This document shows positions 1-7,762 of a stretch of 64,000 nt of DNA, piece by piece (the first letter of the stretch is position 1; each line of letters opens with the position of its first letter). The position numbers and the translations under genes are program-made. The stretch is from NCBI RefSeq assembly GCF_035989285.1, contig NZ_CP108513.1:8556001-8620000 (forward strand), written 5' to 3'. The notes under the pieces are model-generated. The model saw nothing but the letters and a program-made list of their open reading frames with translations, had not been told where the DNA came from and searched no databases. Source of the stretch: Streptomyces sp. NBC_01235 (lineage in GTDB: Bacteria; Actinomycetota; Actinomycetes; Streptomycetales; Streptomycetaceae).

Positions 1-191
1 TTCCCCGCCCGGTGCCGGTCGTGAGCGGCTCGTACGCGGCCCGGCAGGGCCCTGTCGACCGGCACCGACCCGACCTCCACGTGCCCGACGAACAGGGTCG
101 GCGGCACATGGGCCCCGTACCGCGCGGGACGCACCAACCGTCGCATCACGCGCTCGGGACGCGCCTGAACCAGGGGCCGGTCGTCGTGCAC
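1..191 (-). CDS. Possible N-terminus of a GH38-type alpha-mannosidase (partial, runs off left edge)
   Basis: An uninterrupted minus-strand frame begins at a GTG at 189-191, preceded by a strong ribosome binding site (GAGGAGGG, four bases upstream), and stays open to the window edge. The 63 visible residues begin VHDDRPLVQARPERV and contain RPARYGAHVP. From memory these resemble the start of actinobacterial GH38 alpha-mannosidases, which open with HDDR and have a conserved RPA.Y.A.VP segment before the beta-sandwich domain. The catalytic part lies outside the window, so this is a family guess from about 60 residues. It diverges from the ATPase gene at 423 across about 230 bases in which I see no other gene. 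Confidence 0.35.
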   Translation of the reverse strand, partial: MHDDRPLVQARPERVMRRLVRPARYGAHVPPTLFVGHVEVGSVPVDRALPGRVRAAHDRHRAG

Positions 192-422
192 GGCACCCTC
201 CTCGGCGGTTCGGACGGGGCTGTCCGGCCCGACACCCACCCCTGGGAGGACTCGGGGAGCGCTCGGGAGCACTCGGGAGAGCCGCCCCGAGGCCCGCTCG
301 AACATGGCCGAACACCCGGTCGTTGATGATTCGACATGACTGGCCCGGTGTCGACCGGGCAAGGATCCCCGTGAACGTGTTCGAGCAGGAGGGGAACCGA
401 CATCGACACGCGGGCGGGGGTC

Positions 423-911
423 ATGGAGAGGCAGGCACGGGGAAGCGGTCCGACGGCGATCGCGGGCACCTCGGCGACGAGAAGGACAGGGGAGGACACG
501 GCCGAGGACCTGGCGGAGCAGGACCGGGCGTCGCAGCTCAGCCGCAGACTCGGACGGGCGGATCTGCGAGCGGTGCCCGAGGCACGGAGGGCGTTGCGGG
601 AACTGTTGCGGGACTGGGGGAGGCCCGGCCGGTCGGAGACGGCGGAACTGCTCACCAGCGAACTCGTCACCAACGCGCTCGTGCACACCGACGACGACGC
701 GGTTCTGACGGCCACCGTCTCCTCGTCCGGCCTGCGGGTGGAGGTGCGGGACTTCGTGGCCCGCCACCCCCGGCCGAGCGTCCCGACCGCCGACGACGGC
801 ACGCACGGCCGTGGCCTGGTCCTGGTGGAGTCCCTCGCGGACACCTGGGGCGTACGGGCACAGGGCGGCGGAAAGGTCGTCTGGTTCGAGTTGGGTGCCG
901 GAGCCGCCTGA
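423..911 (+). CDS. RsbW-like ATP-binding protein (HATPase_c_2)
   Basis: A 162-residue cytosolic protein with the histidine-kinase-like ATPase fold of anti-sigma-factor kinases. The N box SELVTNALVHTD lies at about residues 78-90, the G1-like region VEVRDF near 105, and the G2 box THGRGLVLVESLADTWGV near 127-144. Streptomyces encodes dozens of such stand-alone ATPases that bind or phosphorylate anti-sigma antagonists; the partner cannot be read from sequence. The G1 region has VARHP where DPSPR-like residues are common, so nucleotide binding may be atypical. The ATG at 423 has only a G-rich stretch before it. A better Shine-Dalgarno (AGGAGGGG, 388-395) lies about 28 bases upstream and has no standard in-frame start after it. 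A strong terminator follows. Confidence 0.85.
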   Translation: MERQARGSGPTAIAGTSATRRTGEDTAEDLAEQDRASQLSRRLGRADLRAVPEARRALRELLRDWGRPGRSETAELLTSELVTNALVHTDDDAVLTATVSSSGLRVEVRDFVARHPRPSVPTADDGTHGRGLVLVESLADTWGVRAQGGGKVVWFELGAGAA

Positions 912-1027
912 ACGACGGGCGCGGGCAACCGGCCGGGCGACTCGACGGGCCGGTCGGCGGGCAACGCGACCCGCGTGACCGTGACGGGCGACGGGTGACG
1001 GACGATGGGTGATGGGCGAACCACAAC

Positions 1028-1066
1028 GGGAAGGGGGCGCGACCGTCGTGGTCGCGCCCCCTTCCC
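1028..1066. terminator. Bidirectional rho-independent-like terminator
   Basis: A perfect 17-bp inverted repeat (arms 1028-1044 and 1050-1066, five-base loop GTCGT) lies between the converging ATPase and DUF2637 genes. It lacks a T tract, as is usual in Streptomyces, and is placed to end transcription from both sides. Confidence 0.8.
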
Positions 1067-1085
1067 GGTGATACCTGGCTGTCCG

Positions 1086-2147
1086 TCAGCCGAACTGCTG
1101 CTCCAGGTCCTTGAGCTTGCGCTCCAGGGAGTCGAGGCGCGGCAGGGCCATGGTGTCGTCCTCCGCGGTGAGGTCGACGGTGATCGACGAGTCGGAACCG
1201 TGGCGCACGGGCTGCAGGGAGGGCCGTGAGCGTGTGGGCAGCTGCTCCGTCGAGTTCGCTATGGCAGGCTCCGCGGAAACCCGCTCGGCCGTGGCGCGCT
1301 CCAGGGCGGCCTGGGCCTCCACCTGACGGCCACCGCCACCACCACGGCCGGGGAAGCGGCCGTGACCTCGGCTGATCGCCTTCAACTGGGCTCGCTCGAC
1401 CCGCTGCTGCTCACGACGGCGCAGCTTGGTCTCTTCCTTGCGAGCCTTGTCCTCGCGGACCTCCTCGACGGCTTCGTCCAGGCTGCGCACGCCCTCGAGG
1501 AGCATCAGCGACCAGGCCCTGTAGGTCTCACGAGGGGCACGAGCCCAGCGCACGACGCGGATCTGCGGCAGCGGACGGGGCACGAGACCCTGCTCGCGCA
1601 GCGCCGCACGGCGGGTCTGCTTCAGGGCCCGGTCGAAGAGCACGGCCGCGGAAAGGGACATGCCGGAGAAGAACTGCGGGGCGCCGTCGTGGCCCAGGCC
1701 CCGGGGCGCGTGCACCCAGTTGAACCAGGCCGCGGCGCCGGCGAACGTCCACACGAGTATCCGGGAGCCGAGCGCCGCGTCACCGTGGCTGGCCTCGCGC
1801 ACCGCGAGCACGGAACAGAACATCGCGGCGCCGTCCAGGCCGAACGGAACCAGGTACTCCCAGCCGTTGGTGAGCCCGAGGTTCTGCTGGCCGAAGCCGA
1901 CCAGGCCGTGGAAGGAGAGCGCGGCGGCGACGGCCGCACAGCAGAACAGAAGCACGTAGGAAGCGGTTCCGTATATGGCTTCCTTGCGCCTGCGGCGCTC
2001 TTCGGTGCGCTCCCACGAGTCGTCCGCGCTCGCGTTCGCCCCGGAGGAGCGCTTGCCGCGCGCGAGCACCGCAACCGCCGCCAGCATGCCCAGGAGCAGT
2101 ACGGCGCCGGGAAGCAGCCAGTTCAGCGATATGTCGGTCAGTCTCAT
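1086..2147 (-). CDS. DUF2637 multi-spanning membrane protein
   Basis: A 353-residue protein with four predicted membrane segments in its first half, at about residues 8-29, 55-80, 88-112 and 121-140. A charged cytosolic tail follows, rich in Arg, Glu and Gln, with a Gly-rich stretch and a C-terminal coiled coil (LDSLERKLKDLEQQ). This matches the DUF2637 family, which includes SpdB-like proteins of Streptomyces plasmids and chromosomal relatives. No enzymatic motif is visible and the function is unknown. The ATG at 2147 (MRLTDIS) is preferred over the ATG at 2189 because AAGGGA lies just upstream of it and the extra residues are polar. The gene converges on the ATPase gene and is monocistronic. 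Confidence 0.75.
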   Translation of the reverse strand: MRLTDISLNWLLPGAVLLLGMLAAVAVLARGKRSSGANASADDSWERTEERRRRKEAIYGTASYVLLFCCAAVAAALSFHGLVGFGQQNLGLTNGWEYLVPFGLDGAAMFCSVLAVREASHGDAALGSRILVWTFAGAAAWFNWVHAPRGLGHDGAPQFFSGMSLSAAVLFDRALKQTRRAALREQGLVPRPLPQIRVVRWARAPRETYRAWSLMLLEGVRSLDEAVEEVREDKARKEETKLRRREQQRVERAQLKAISRGHGRFPGRGGGGGRQVEAQAALERATAERVSAEPAIANSTEQLPTRSRPSLQPVRHGSDSSITVDLTAEDDTMALPRLDSLERKLKDLEQQFG

Positions 2148-2320
2148 CTGGGGGTCCCTTGCATTGGGATAGGGCGTAACGCCCGCCATAGTGGCCCAAT
2201 CCCGCCGTCCCTCAGGGGGTTTCGGGGCAAGAGGCCGCCAAGGAGGTGCAAGGGGATGCCCAGGGCGACGTTCTGCTCGAACTGCCGCTTGAGGGGCGGG
2301 AGTTGAGTTCGAATAAGACT

Positions 2321-2332
2321 ACCCGTACGGGT
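2321..2332. promoter_or_regulatory. Perfect 12-bp palindrome upstream of the DUF2637 gene
   Basis: ACCCGTACGGGT is a perfect palindrome about 175 bases upstream of the DUF2637 start, in an otherwise gene-free stretch (2148-2461) between the DUF2637 and reductase genes. It could be an operator. No regulator is identified, and such GC-rich palindromes can occur by chance. Confidence 0.3.
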
Positions 2333-2461
2333 GGTTCCACGGAAAGTTCCCGTGGCAAGTGAGAAAGTTGTGAATCGCCTGTAACCGAAAGGGAGTCTCG
2401 TGCGGGTGATCTTACGGGACGTACGGGCGTGTCCGGTCGCCGGGGGGTGTCTGAGTGTGCC

Positions 2462-3310
2462 TCAACTGACAGCGGCGGCCGTGAGCTTGGTGACGCGGTC
2501 CGCGTCGCAGGTGCGCGGGCAGGTGGCGCAGGTGTCCTCGGGGCGCACCGTGTAGAACATGCAGCAGCTCGCCCGGTCCCGGGTGGGCAGGGCCTCGCCG
2601 TCCGGTCCGGTCAGCTCACGGAAGGCCGCCGAGCCGACGTAGGGCTGCGTGGCGCCGGGCAGCAGCAGCTCCAGCTCCCGTCGCGCCCGCTCCGGCTCGC
2701 CCTCGCCGAGCAGGTGGGCGACGTACCAGAGCCCCTCGACGACCTCGTCGGTCACCATGCCCCAAAGGGCCCGGCCGCGCCGCCGCGCCCGCGGCCCGAA
2801 CCCGGCGAGCACCGGCTCGTGGTGCTCGGCTATCGCCGCCCGCACCTCCGCCCGCAGCGCCTCCTCGTCCCTGACCAGCCGGGCGCCGGGCAGCAGCGCC
2901 GCCGGGTCTCCCGGCAGACAGGCGAAGGAGGAGGGTGGACGGACTGCCATGCGCATGCCGTCGCCGGTGCGGTCGTACGAGACGTGCGTCACGGGGAAGC
3001 GGGGTACCCGGCGGTGCAGGAACCAGGGGACGGTGATCAGCAGGCAGGCGGGCCAGGCGTACCGATGCAGTCCGAAGCTCGCGACGACATCCGGGCGTGC
3101 CTTCTGTCCGTAGTCGCGGACGACCTGGGCGTCATCCCATGCGAGGAAGGCCTCCAGCGCGGATCCACCCTCCGCGAGCTCGGCCGCGGCGACCCAGCCG
3201 CCGCCCCGGGGAAACGGTTCCGCGTGCCTCAGCTCCGTGACGGTCAGGCCCGGGAAGACCTCCGTGAGACGGGTGTAGGCCTCCGCTGTGGCCGACGGGG
3301 CTGTGGGCAT
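2462..3310 (-). CDS. FhuF-like (2Fe-2S) ferric-siderophore reductase
   Basis: A 282-residue protein whose C-terminus carries CCMFYTVRPEDTCATCPRTC, the C-C-x10-C-x2-C arrangement that binds the 2Fe-2S cluster in FhuF-type ferric-siderophore reductases. Members of this family reduce iron in imported siderophores so the metal can be released in the cytosol. The N-terminal two thirds match the general alpha/beta layout of actinobacterial IucA/FhuF-like reductases without further catalytic motifs. The start is the ATG at 3310, which has only a weak ribosome binding site. A 17-bp iron box 29 bases upstream indicates repression by DmdR1/IdeR when iron is plentiful. It is divergent from the GntR gene and no siderophore genes are adjacent. 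Confidence 0.8.
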   Translation of the reverse strand: MPTAPSATAEAYTRLTEVFPGLTVTELRHAEPFPRGGGWVAAAELAEGGSALEAFLAWDDAQVVRDYGQKARPDVVASFGLHRYAWPACLLITVPWFLHRRVPRFPVTHVSYDRTGDGMRMAVRPPSSFACLPGDPAALLPGARLVRDEEALRAEVRAAIAEHHEPVLAGFGPRARRRGRALWGMVTDEVVEGLWYVAHLLGEGEPERARRELELLLPGATQPYVGSAAFRELTGPDGEALPTRDRASCCMFYTVRPEDTCATCPRTCDADRVTKLTAAAVS

Positions 3311-3338
3311 GCCGGGACCGCCGTTTCGGGAGCGATTA

Positions 3339-3355
3339 AAGGTAAGCCTTACCTT
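3339..3355. promoter_or_regulatory. DmdR1/IdeR iron box
   Basis: AAGGTAAGCCTTACCTT is a perfect 17-bp dyad matching the actinobacterial iron-box pattern TTAGGTTAGGCT.ACCTAA. It lies between the iron reductase gene and the divergent GntR gene, close to the reductase start, where a DmdR1/IdeR-Fe(II) dimer would block transcription in iron-replete cells. It could also affect gntR. Confidence 0.8.
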
Positions 3356-3466
3356 ACCCGGAATCGTCGGGATTTGAACTGACGGCCAGTACGCCTAAGG
3401 TGCTTGACGGACGAGTAACAACCCGCCGTAATGGCCCCAAGTACCGACAAGGCCGGAGGAGGCCCC

Positions 3467-4336
3467 GTGGAGCAGAGTGCGCAGGGCTCCACCGGTACGG
3501 GAACTCCGGCCGCGCGGGGGGCCGAGGGCCGTGCCCGGGTGCCGGCGCAGACGCGCGGCGGGGCCGCCGGGTACGGCGAGATCGGCGAGGGCGCGGACCG
3601 TGAGCGGTGCGGCCCGTCGGGCGCCGCGCGCGGTGAGCACACGCACAGCGAGACCCCCTCTCCCGCTCTCGGCTTCCCTCGGGCGGGGGGACCCCCGGCG
3701 GGTCCCCGACCGGTCGTCCAGCGCGCCTCGGTGCGCGGCCAGATCCTCGACGCCCTGCGCACCGCGCTCGTCGCCGGGGAACTGCAGCCTGGCGAGGTCT
3801 ACTCGGCGCCGGTCCTCGGGGAACGCTTCGGGGTCTCCGCGACGCCGGTCCGGGAGGCGATGCAGCAGCTCGCGACGGAGGGCGCCGTCGAGGTCGTCCC
3901 CAACCGGGGGTTTCGGGTGATCGTGCGGGGCACGCGCGAGCTCGCCGAACTGGCGGAGGTGCGGGCGCTGATCGAGGTGCCCGTGATGCTGCGGCTCGCC
4001 CGTACGATGCCCGCCGAGCGGTGGGCGGAGCTGCGGCCCCTCGCCGAGGCGAGCCTGCGCGCGGCGGCCTCCGGCTGCCGGGCCACGTACGCGGAGGCCG
4101 ACCGTGTCTTCCACCGGGCGATGCTCGCCCTCACCGGCAACGAGCAGTTGGTCGGGATCGCCGAGGACCTGCACCGGCGGTCGCAGTGGCCGTTGGTCGG
4201 CGGGCCCGTCGCGCGAGGACGCGCCGACCTCGTGGCGGACGCGACGGAGCACATGGCTCTGCTGGAGGCGTTGACGGCACGGGACCTGGACGCGGTGCGG
4301 GCGCTGGTGCGGGAGCACTTCGCGGGCGCAGCCTGA
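3467..4336 (+). CDS. GntR-family regulator, FadR (FCD) subfamily
   Basis: An approximately 290-residue DNA-binding regulator. After a long low-complexity N-terminal extension (about 85 residues rich in Gly, Ala, Pro and Arg) comes a winged-helix domain (QILDALRTALVAGELQPG through APVLGERFGVSATPVREAMQQLATEGAVEVVPNRGF). An all-helical FCD domain follows with the acidic/His residues (E.R..IE, D..FH, H..LLEA) that bind metal and ligand in this family. The GTG at 3467 is chosen because GGAGGAGG lies just upstream; an in-frame ATG at 3431 has no such site. The extension is unusual for a 220-240-residue family and includes a G/C palindrome of the mobile-repeat type. Ligand unknown. Confidence 0.85.
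   Translation: MEQSAQGSTGTGTPAARGAEGRARVPAQTRGGAAGYGEIGEGADRERCGPSGAARGEHTHSETPSPALGFPRAGGPPAGPRPVVQRASVRGQILDALRTALVAGELQPGEVYSAPVLGERFGVSATPVREAMQQLATEGAVEVVPNRGFRVIVRGTRELAELAEVRALIEVPVMLRLARTMPAERWAELRPLAEASLRAAASGCRATYAEADRVFHRAMLALTGNEQLVGIAEDLHRRSQWPLVGGPVARGRADLVADATEHMALLEALTARDLDAVRALVREHFAGAA
3655..3697. repeat. Streptomyces-type G/C palindromic repeat inside the gntR coding region
   Basis: A segment made of CCCCCTCTCCCGCTCTCGGC followed by TTCCCTCGGGCGGGGGGACC can fold on itself. It aligns with the element that interrupts tnpB copy 1 near 25885. It encodes TPSPALGFPRAGGPP within the low-complexity N-terminus of the GntR protein, consistent with in-frame acquisition of a mobile repeat. 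Confidence 0.55.
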
Positions 4337-4452
4337 GCCGACGGTTCGTGGTGCGCGGTGTGGCCGTCGGCGCCGTCTGCGCCGTGCAGCCTGTGCCGGC
4401 GCAGGCCGTGCCGTGGCGGTCCGTGCCGTGGCGCGCCGCGGTGGCGCCGGTT

Positions 4453-4530
4453 CGCTGGGGGCTGCCGCCCCCAGACCCCCGCTTCGGCCCTGAAGGGGCC
4501 TCGTCCTCAAACGCCGGACGGGCTGATTTG
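4453..4530. repeat. Streptomyces intergenic repeat (GGGGGCTGCCGCCCCC type)
   Basis: The sequence GCTGGGGGCTGCCGCCCCCA, then GACCCCCGCTTCGGCCCTGA, then AGGGGCCTCGTCCTCAAACG ending CCGGACGGGCTG, is a compound palindrome. It resembles the intergenic repeat common in Streptomyces that ends CCTCAAACGCCGG. It lies 3' of gntR and could act as a terminator. Family assignment is from memory. Confidence 0.55.
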
Positions 4531-4550
4531 CCGTCACCGGCGCTGATATG

Positions 4551-4676
4551 CCGCTCCAGCCGCTCCAGCCGCTCCAGCCGCTCCAGCCGCTCCAGCCGCT
4601 CCAGCCGCTCCAGCCGCTCCAGCCGCTCCAGCCGCTCCAGCCGCTCCAGCCGCTCCAGCCGCTCCAGCCGCTCCAG
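4551..4676. repeat. Perfect tandem array, 14 copies of CCGCTCCAG
   Basis: Fourteen uninterrupted copies of the 9-mer CCGCTCCAG fill 126 bases between gntR and the TPR gene, so most of the 357-base gap 4337-4693 is this array plus the palindrome before it. On the minus strand one frame reads as a run of LER tripeptides, but that frame is not continuous with the TPR protein. Perfect copies imply recent expansion by slippage. Confidence 0.95.
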
Positions 4677-4693
4677 CGCCGTCGCTGCCGCCC

Positions 4694-5470
4694 CTACGCC
4701 GTCGCTGCCGGCGGTGGTGCCAACTGCCGTGCCAGCCACGTCGGTACGCCGCCCAGCAGCCGGAACAGCCGTCGTGCCTCCTCCCGCAGCCGGGAGGCCT
4801 CCGGCTCCACTTCCGCGTCCGCCAGTGAGGCGAGCGCCGGAGCGGTGCCCACGAGGTAGCCCAACTCCTCCCGGATACGCAGGGATTCGGCGAAGCCGTG
4901 CCGGGCCTCCGCCATCTCCCCGTCGCGCAGGGCGAGTCCGGCGAGGTGGCGCCAGGTGAAGGACAGCAGCAGCGAGTCCGAGTGCGCCGCGGCCGCCGTG
5001 TGGGCTCGTCGGTAGGCGGCCCTCGCGGCCTGCGGGGAACGGGCGATGTTCTCGGCGAGCAGCCCCCGGCGGAAGTCGAGCAGCGCCCTGCCCGCAGCGT
5101 CCGGCGGGATCAGCGCCGCCGCCCGGCCGAGCGCGGCCCGCGCCTCGTCCACCCGGTCGCGCACTCCGTGCACCGTGGCCGCGTAGGCAAGTTGCCCGCG
5201 TTCACAAGCGGCGGCGCCCCGCTCCTCGTCGTCGTGGGCCAGCGCCTCCGCCGTGCGCAGCGCGTCCTCGGCGTCCTGCCAGCCCTGCTCGGTGTACAGG
5301 CACCGCTCCACGAGCAGCGCGGCCCGCTGGATCGCGCCCTCCGCCGTGTCCGGCGGGACGAGGGCCGCCGCGTCGGCCCAGCAGGCCCGCGAGCGCAGCC
5401 GCCAAACCGCGGTCTGGAGGGGGTCGTCACCTGAGGTCGTTCCGGTACCGGACATGGCGGTGTACGCCAC
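4694..5470 (-). CDS. TPR-like helical repeat protein
   Basis: An approximately 258-residue all-alpha protein. Repeating helix pairs rich in Ala, Leu and Arg run through most of its length (for example [38 protein letters not shown] and [18 protein letters not shown]), a spacing typical of tetratricopeptide repeats. Such proteins in Streptomyces usually mediate protein-protein contacts. No enzymatic motif or signal peptide is visible. The GTG at 5470 is preferred because GGGGAGGG precedes it by four bases; an ATG at 5455 is also possible and an ATG at 5566 would add an unlikely leader. The 14-copy 9-bp array begins 18 bases beyond its stop. Confidence 0.6.
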   Translation of the reverse strand: MAYTAMSGTGTTSGDDPLQTAVWRLRSRACWADAAALVPPDTAEGAIQRAALLVERCLYTEQGWQDAEDALRTAEALAHDDEERGAAACERGQLAYAATVHGVRDRVDEARAALGRAAALIPPDAAGRALLDFRRGLLAENIARSPQAARAAYRRAHTAAAAHSDSLLLSFTWRHLAGLALRDGEMAEARHGFAESLRIREELGYLVGTAPALASLADAEVEPEASRLREEARRLFRLLGGVPTWLARQLAPPPAATA

Positions 5471-5660
5471 GTTGCCCTCCCCGAGCGCGCCGTCGAGCTT
5501 TGAGTGGTGGCCGCATCTCAGCACGAATCCCGGCACCGAGCCAAGGGGGCGGGTGAAGGATTTCACAAAGTCGTGGGACTCTCCGTCCCCGAAGGTTTCG
5601 ACGGGTGGTGACCTACAGGTAGTGACCGGTGTCCGTTTGTTGTCAGCTGTGTCAGCTGTG

Positions 5661-7352
5661 TCAGCTCATGCGCAGGGCCAGGAAGAAGTCCAGCTTGTCC
5701 TCGAGACGCGACAGGTCACGGCTCGTCAACTGCTCGATCCGCCCGACCCGGTAGCGCAGTGTGTTGACGTGCAGGTGCAGGCGGGAGGCGCACCGGGTCC
5801 ACGAACCGTCGCAGTCCAGGAACGCCTCCAGCGTCGGGATCAGCTCGGCGCGGTGGCGTCTGTCGTAGTCCCGCAGGGGGTCCAGGAGACGCGCGGTGAA
5901 CGCTCTGCGCACATCGTCCGGGACGAACGGGAGCAGGAGCACGTGCGAGGCCAGCTCCTGGTGCCCGGCCGCACACACCCGCCCCGGCCGGGCGGCGGCC
6001 ACCCGCCTCGCGTGCCGTGCCTCCTCCAGCGCCCCGCGCAGCCCCTCCGCCGAATGCACGGCAGCGCTGACTCCCAGCGTGAGCCGGCCGTCGCCGTCGA
6101 GACCCGACGAAAGCGGTTCCCGTACGGCCGTCAGGAGCGCGTCGGCGAGGACACCGCGCTCGGAGCCGTCGTGCTCGCTCGACACCGCAGGCAGCGGCAC
6201 GAGGGCGACGGCCTCCGCACCCGTGTGGGCGACGGCGATGCGGTCGGAGGGCTCCGGGCCCGTGGCGAGCGGGTCGACCAGGATCTCCTCCAGGAGCGAC
6301 TGGGCGACCGGGCCGGCCTCCAGGCGGCCGTCCTCCCACTCGACACGGGCCACGACCACCTGCCAGTGCGGCGCGGCCCCCAGGCCCGGCAGCAGCACCG
6401 GCGCGGCCACCCGCAGGCGGGCCGCGATCTCCGCCGGCGCCGCGCCCGTCTGGACCAGCTCCAGCACCTCCTGCGCCAGGCGCCTGCGCACCGTGCGCGC
6501 GGCGTCCCGGCGGTCCCGCTCCACCGCGATCAGCTGGGTGACGCCCTGGAGCAGGTCGAGGCGCTCGTCCGCCCAGTCCCCGGCGTCGGCCTCGACGGCC
6601 AGCAGCCAGTCCGACAGCACGCTCTCGCGCACGTCCCGGCCGGCCTGCGGGGTCTGGGCGGTCTGCGGGGCGCGGCCGCCGCTGCGGATCGGGAACAGCG
6701 AGTACGTCGCCTGGCCGACCAGCACCCGGTGCGGTCCGCGCCGGCCCGTGCGGACGGCCGCCAGATGCTCCGCCGCGAGCCTCGCGCACACGTCGGCCGG
6801 CAGGCCGGGGCCCGCCACCTTCGGGCCCGCGATGAGCCGGCCGGTGGGGGAGAGAACCCAGGCACGCAGGTCCAGGTCCGAGCCGAGCAGGTCCAGGACG
6901 ACGTCCGGGCCGCCGCCCGCCGGGCCCGAGGTCATCATCCGGCGGTGCCGGTCCACCACGGCCGCGAGGTCCCCGGCGCGCTCGCCGGACACCTGCCGCA
7001 CGACGTGCTCGGTGATCGTCGCGAAGGCCACCGACTCGTGCACCGCGAACAGCGGCAGACGATGCCGGGCGCAGGCCACGACCAGGTCTTCCGGGACGTC
7101 GCCCAGCTCCGCCTCACCCGCCGCGAGCGCGGCCACCCCGGCCTGCACCAGGATCCGCACGAACGGCTCGGAGTCCGCCGCGTCCCGGCGCCACGCCAGG
7201 CCCGTCAGCACCAGCTCACCCCCGGAGAGGTAGCGGCTGGGATCCCGCAGGTCGGTGGTCATGACACCCCGCACCGCGCGGTCCAGCTCTTCCTCGCCGC
7301 CGAGGAGCCTGAGGCCCAGCGCATCGGTGTCCAGCAGTGCGCGCAGCCGCAT
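5661..7352 (-). CDS. PucR-family transcriptional regulator (probable purine-catabolism control)
   Basis: A 563-residue regulator with an N-terminal PucR domain (about residues 1-120, containing the TTDLRDPSRYLSGGELVLTG signature), a degenerate GGDEF-like middle region, and a C-terminal HTH_30 domain (CASRLHLHVNTLRYRVGRIE). PucR proteins govern purine degradation in Bacillus and many actinomycete operons. Here the gene faces the xanthine dehydrogenase operon across a 410-base shared control region, which supports that role. The ATG at 7352 (MRLRALLD) follows GGCGGCGACGAG and matches the usual start of the PucR domain. Upstream in-frame ATGs would add about 40 atypical residues. Whether it activates or represses cannot be read from sequence. 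Confidence 0.85.
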   Translation of the reverse strand: MRLRALLDTDALGLRLLGGEEELDRAVRGVMTTDLRDPSRYLSGGELVLTGLAWRRDAADSEPFVRILVQAGVAALAAGEAELGDVPEDLVVACARHRLPLFAVHESVAFATITEHVVRQVSGERAGDLAAVVDRHRRMMTSGPAGGGPDVVLDLLGSDLDLRAWVLSPTGRLIAGPKVAGPGLPADVCARLAAEHLAAVRTGRRGPHRVLVGQATYSLFPIRSGGRAPQTAQTPQAGRDVRESVLSDWLLAVEADAGDWADERLDLLQGVTQLIAVERDRRDAARTVRRRLAQEVLELVQTGAAPAEIAARLRVAAPVLLPGLGAAPHWQVVVARVEWEDGRLEAGPVAQSLLEEILVDPLATGPEPSDRIAVAHTGAEAVALVPLPAVSSEHDGSERGVLADALLTAVREPLSSGLDGDGRLTLGVSAAVHSAEGLRGALEEARHARRVAAARPGRVCAAGHQELASHVLLLPFVPDDVRRAFTARLLDPLRDYDRRHRAELIPTLEAFLDCDGSWTRCASRLHLHVNTLRYRVGRIEQLTSRDLSRLEDKLDFFLALRMS

Positions 7353-7762
7353 CTCGTCGCCGCCGTTCTGTGTCTCGAAATCTACGATGAGTCTTGAAGG
7401 ATGTGGCGGGAAGGCACCCGCCGCCGCCCCGCCTTCCGGGGTCGGGCCGCTGCGGCGGACGGTCACGCACCGCATTCTTTGATTGCCAGGCTGTTTCCTA
7501 CGTTTCCACAGGAAAACGAGGAGGTTACTGATGGCCTCCGTTCATACGAATCTACAAGATGCCCCGGCCGACCAGCCAACTCCTTCATGGTTTCCGTGAC
7601 TGACCCGGTCGGAGCAAGGCGCTGTGTACTGGCCTCACTCCACGTGAACAGCACATGTACGAGCCGGGCCCGCCGCACCCGATTCTGGCTCGATCGATAC
7701 GACTGTCGACATGACAGCCGATACGACTCACGAGACTCATGAGACGAAGAAGAGAGCCGGTC
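7353..7762. promoter_or_regulatory. Divergent control region between pucR and the xanthine dehydrogenase genes
   Basis: The 410-base gap has lower GC than its surroundings and holds several repeats: TTTCC facing GGAAA near 7495-7515, two copies of CGATACGACT near 7695-7740, and CTGTC facing GACAG around 7705. It also contains a micro-ORF (7531-7599) with a strong ribosome binding site. The promoters of both flanking units should lie here. No single operator can be assigned to PucR. Confidence 0.5.
7531..7599 (+). CDS. Candidate 22-codon leader ORF upstream of xanthine dehydrogenase
   Basis: An ATG at 7531 is preceded by GAGGAGG at the right distance (six bases) and opens a 22-residue frame, MASVHTNLQDAPADQPTPSW then FP, ending at a TGA. 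It has the best Shine-Dalgarno in the intergenic region and lies upstream of the FAD-subunit gene on the same strand. It could be a leader peptide or the surviving start of a lost gene. No homologue is recognised and translation is unproven. Confidence 0.3.
   Translation: MASVHTNLQDAPADQPTPSWFP

Noticed and set aside
146..1024. 292-residue minus-strand open frame over the ATPase gene
   Set aside because: Arg/Pro/Ser-rich shadow of the real gene; the plus-strand frame has clear ATPase motifs.
3349..3420. Minus-strand sequence with a tRNA-like T-loop (AGTTCAAATCCCGACG)
   Set aside because: The flanking bases do not form a five-base T-stem, acceptor stem or anticodon arm, and no tRNA fits either strand.
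4551..4676. Possible CRISPR-like array
   Set aside because: The repeats are directly adjacent 9-mers with no spacers and no cas genes nearby; the other tandem arrays in the window fail for the same reason.
4131..4739. Minus-strand frame encoding a run of LER tripeptides
   Set aside because: Produced by the 9-bp DNA array; it has no ribosome binding site and overlaps the gntR gene antisense.
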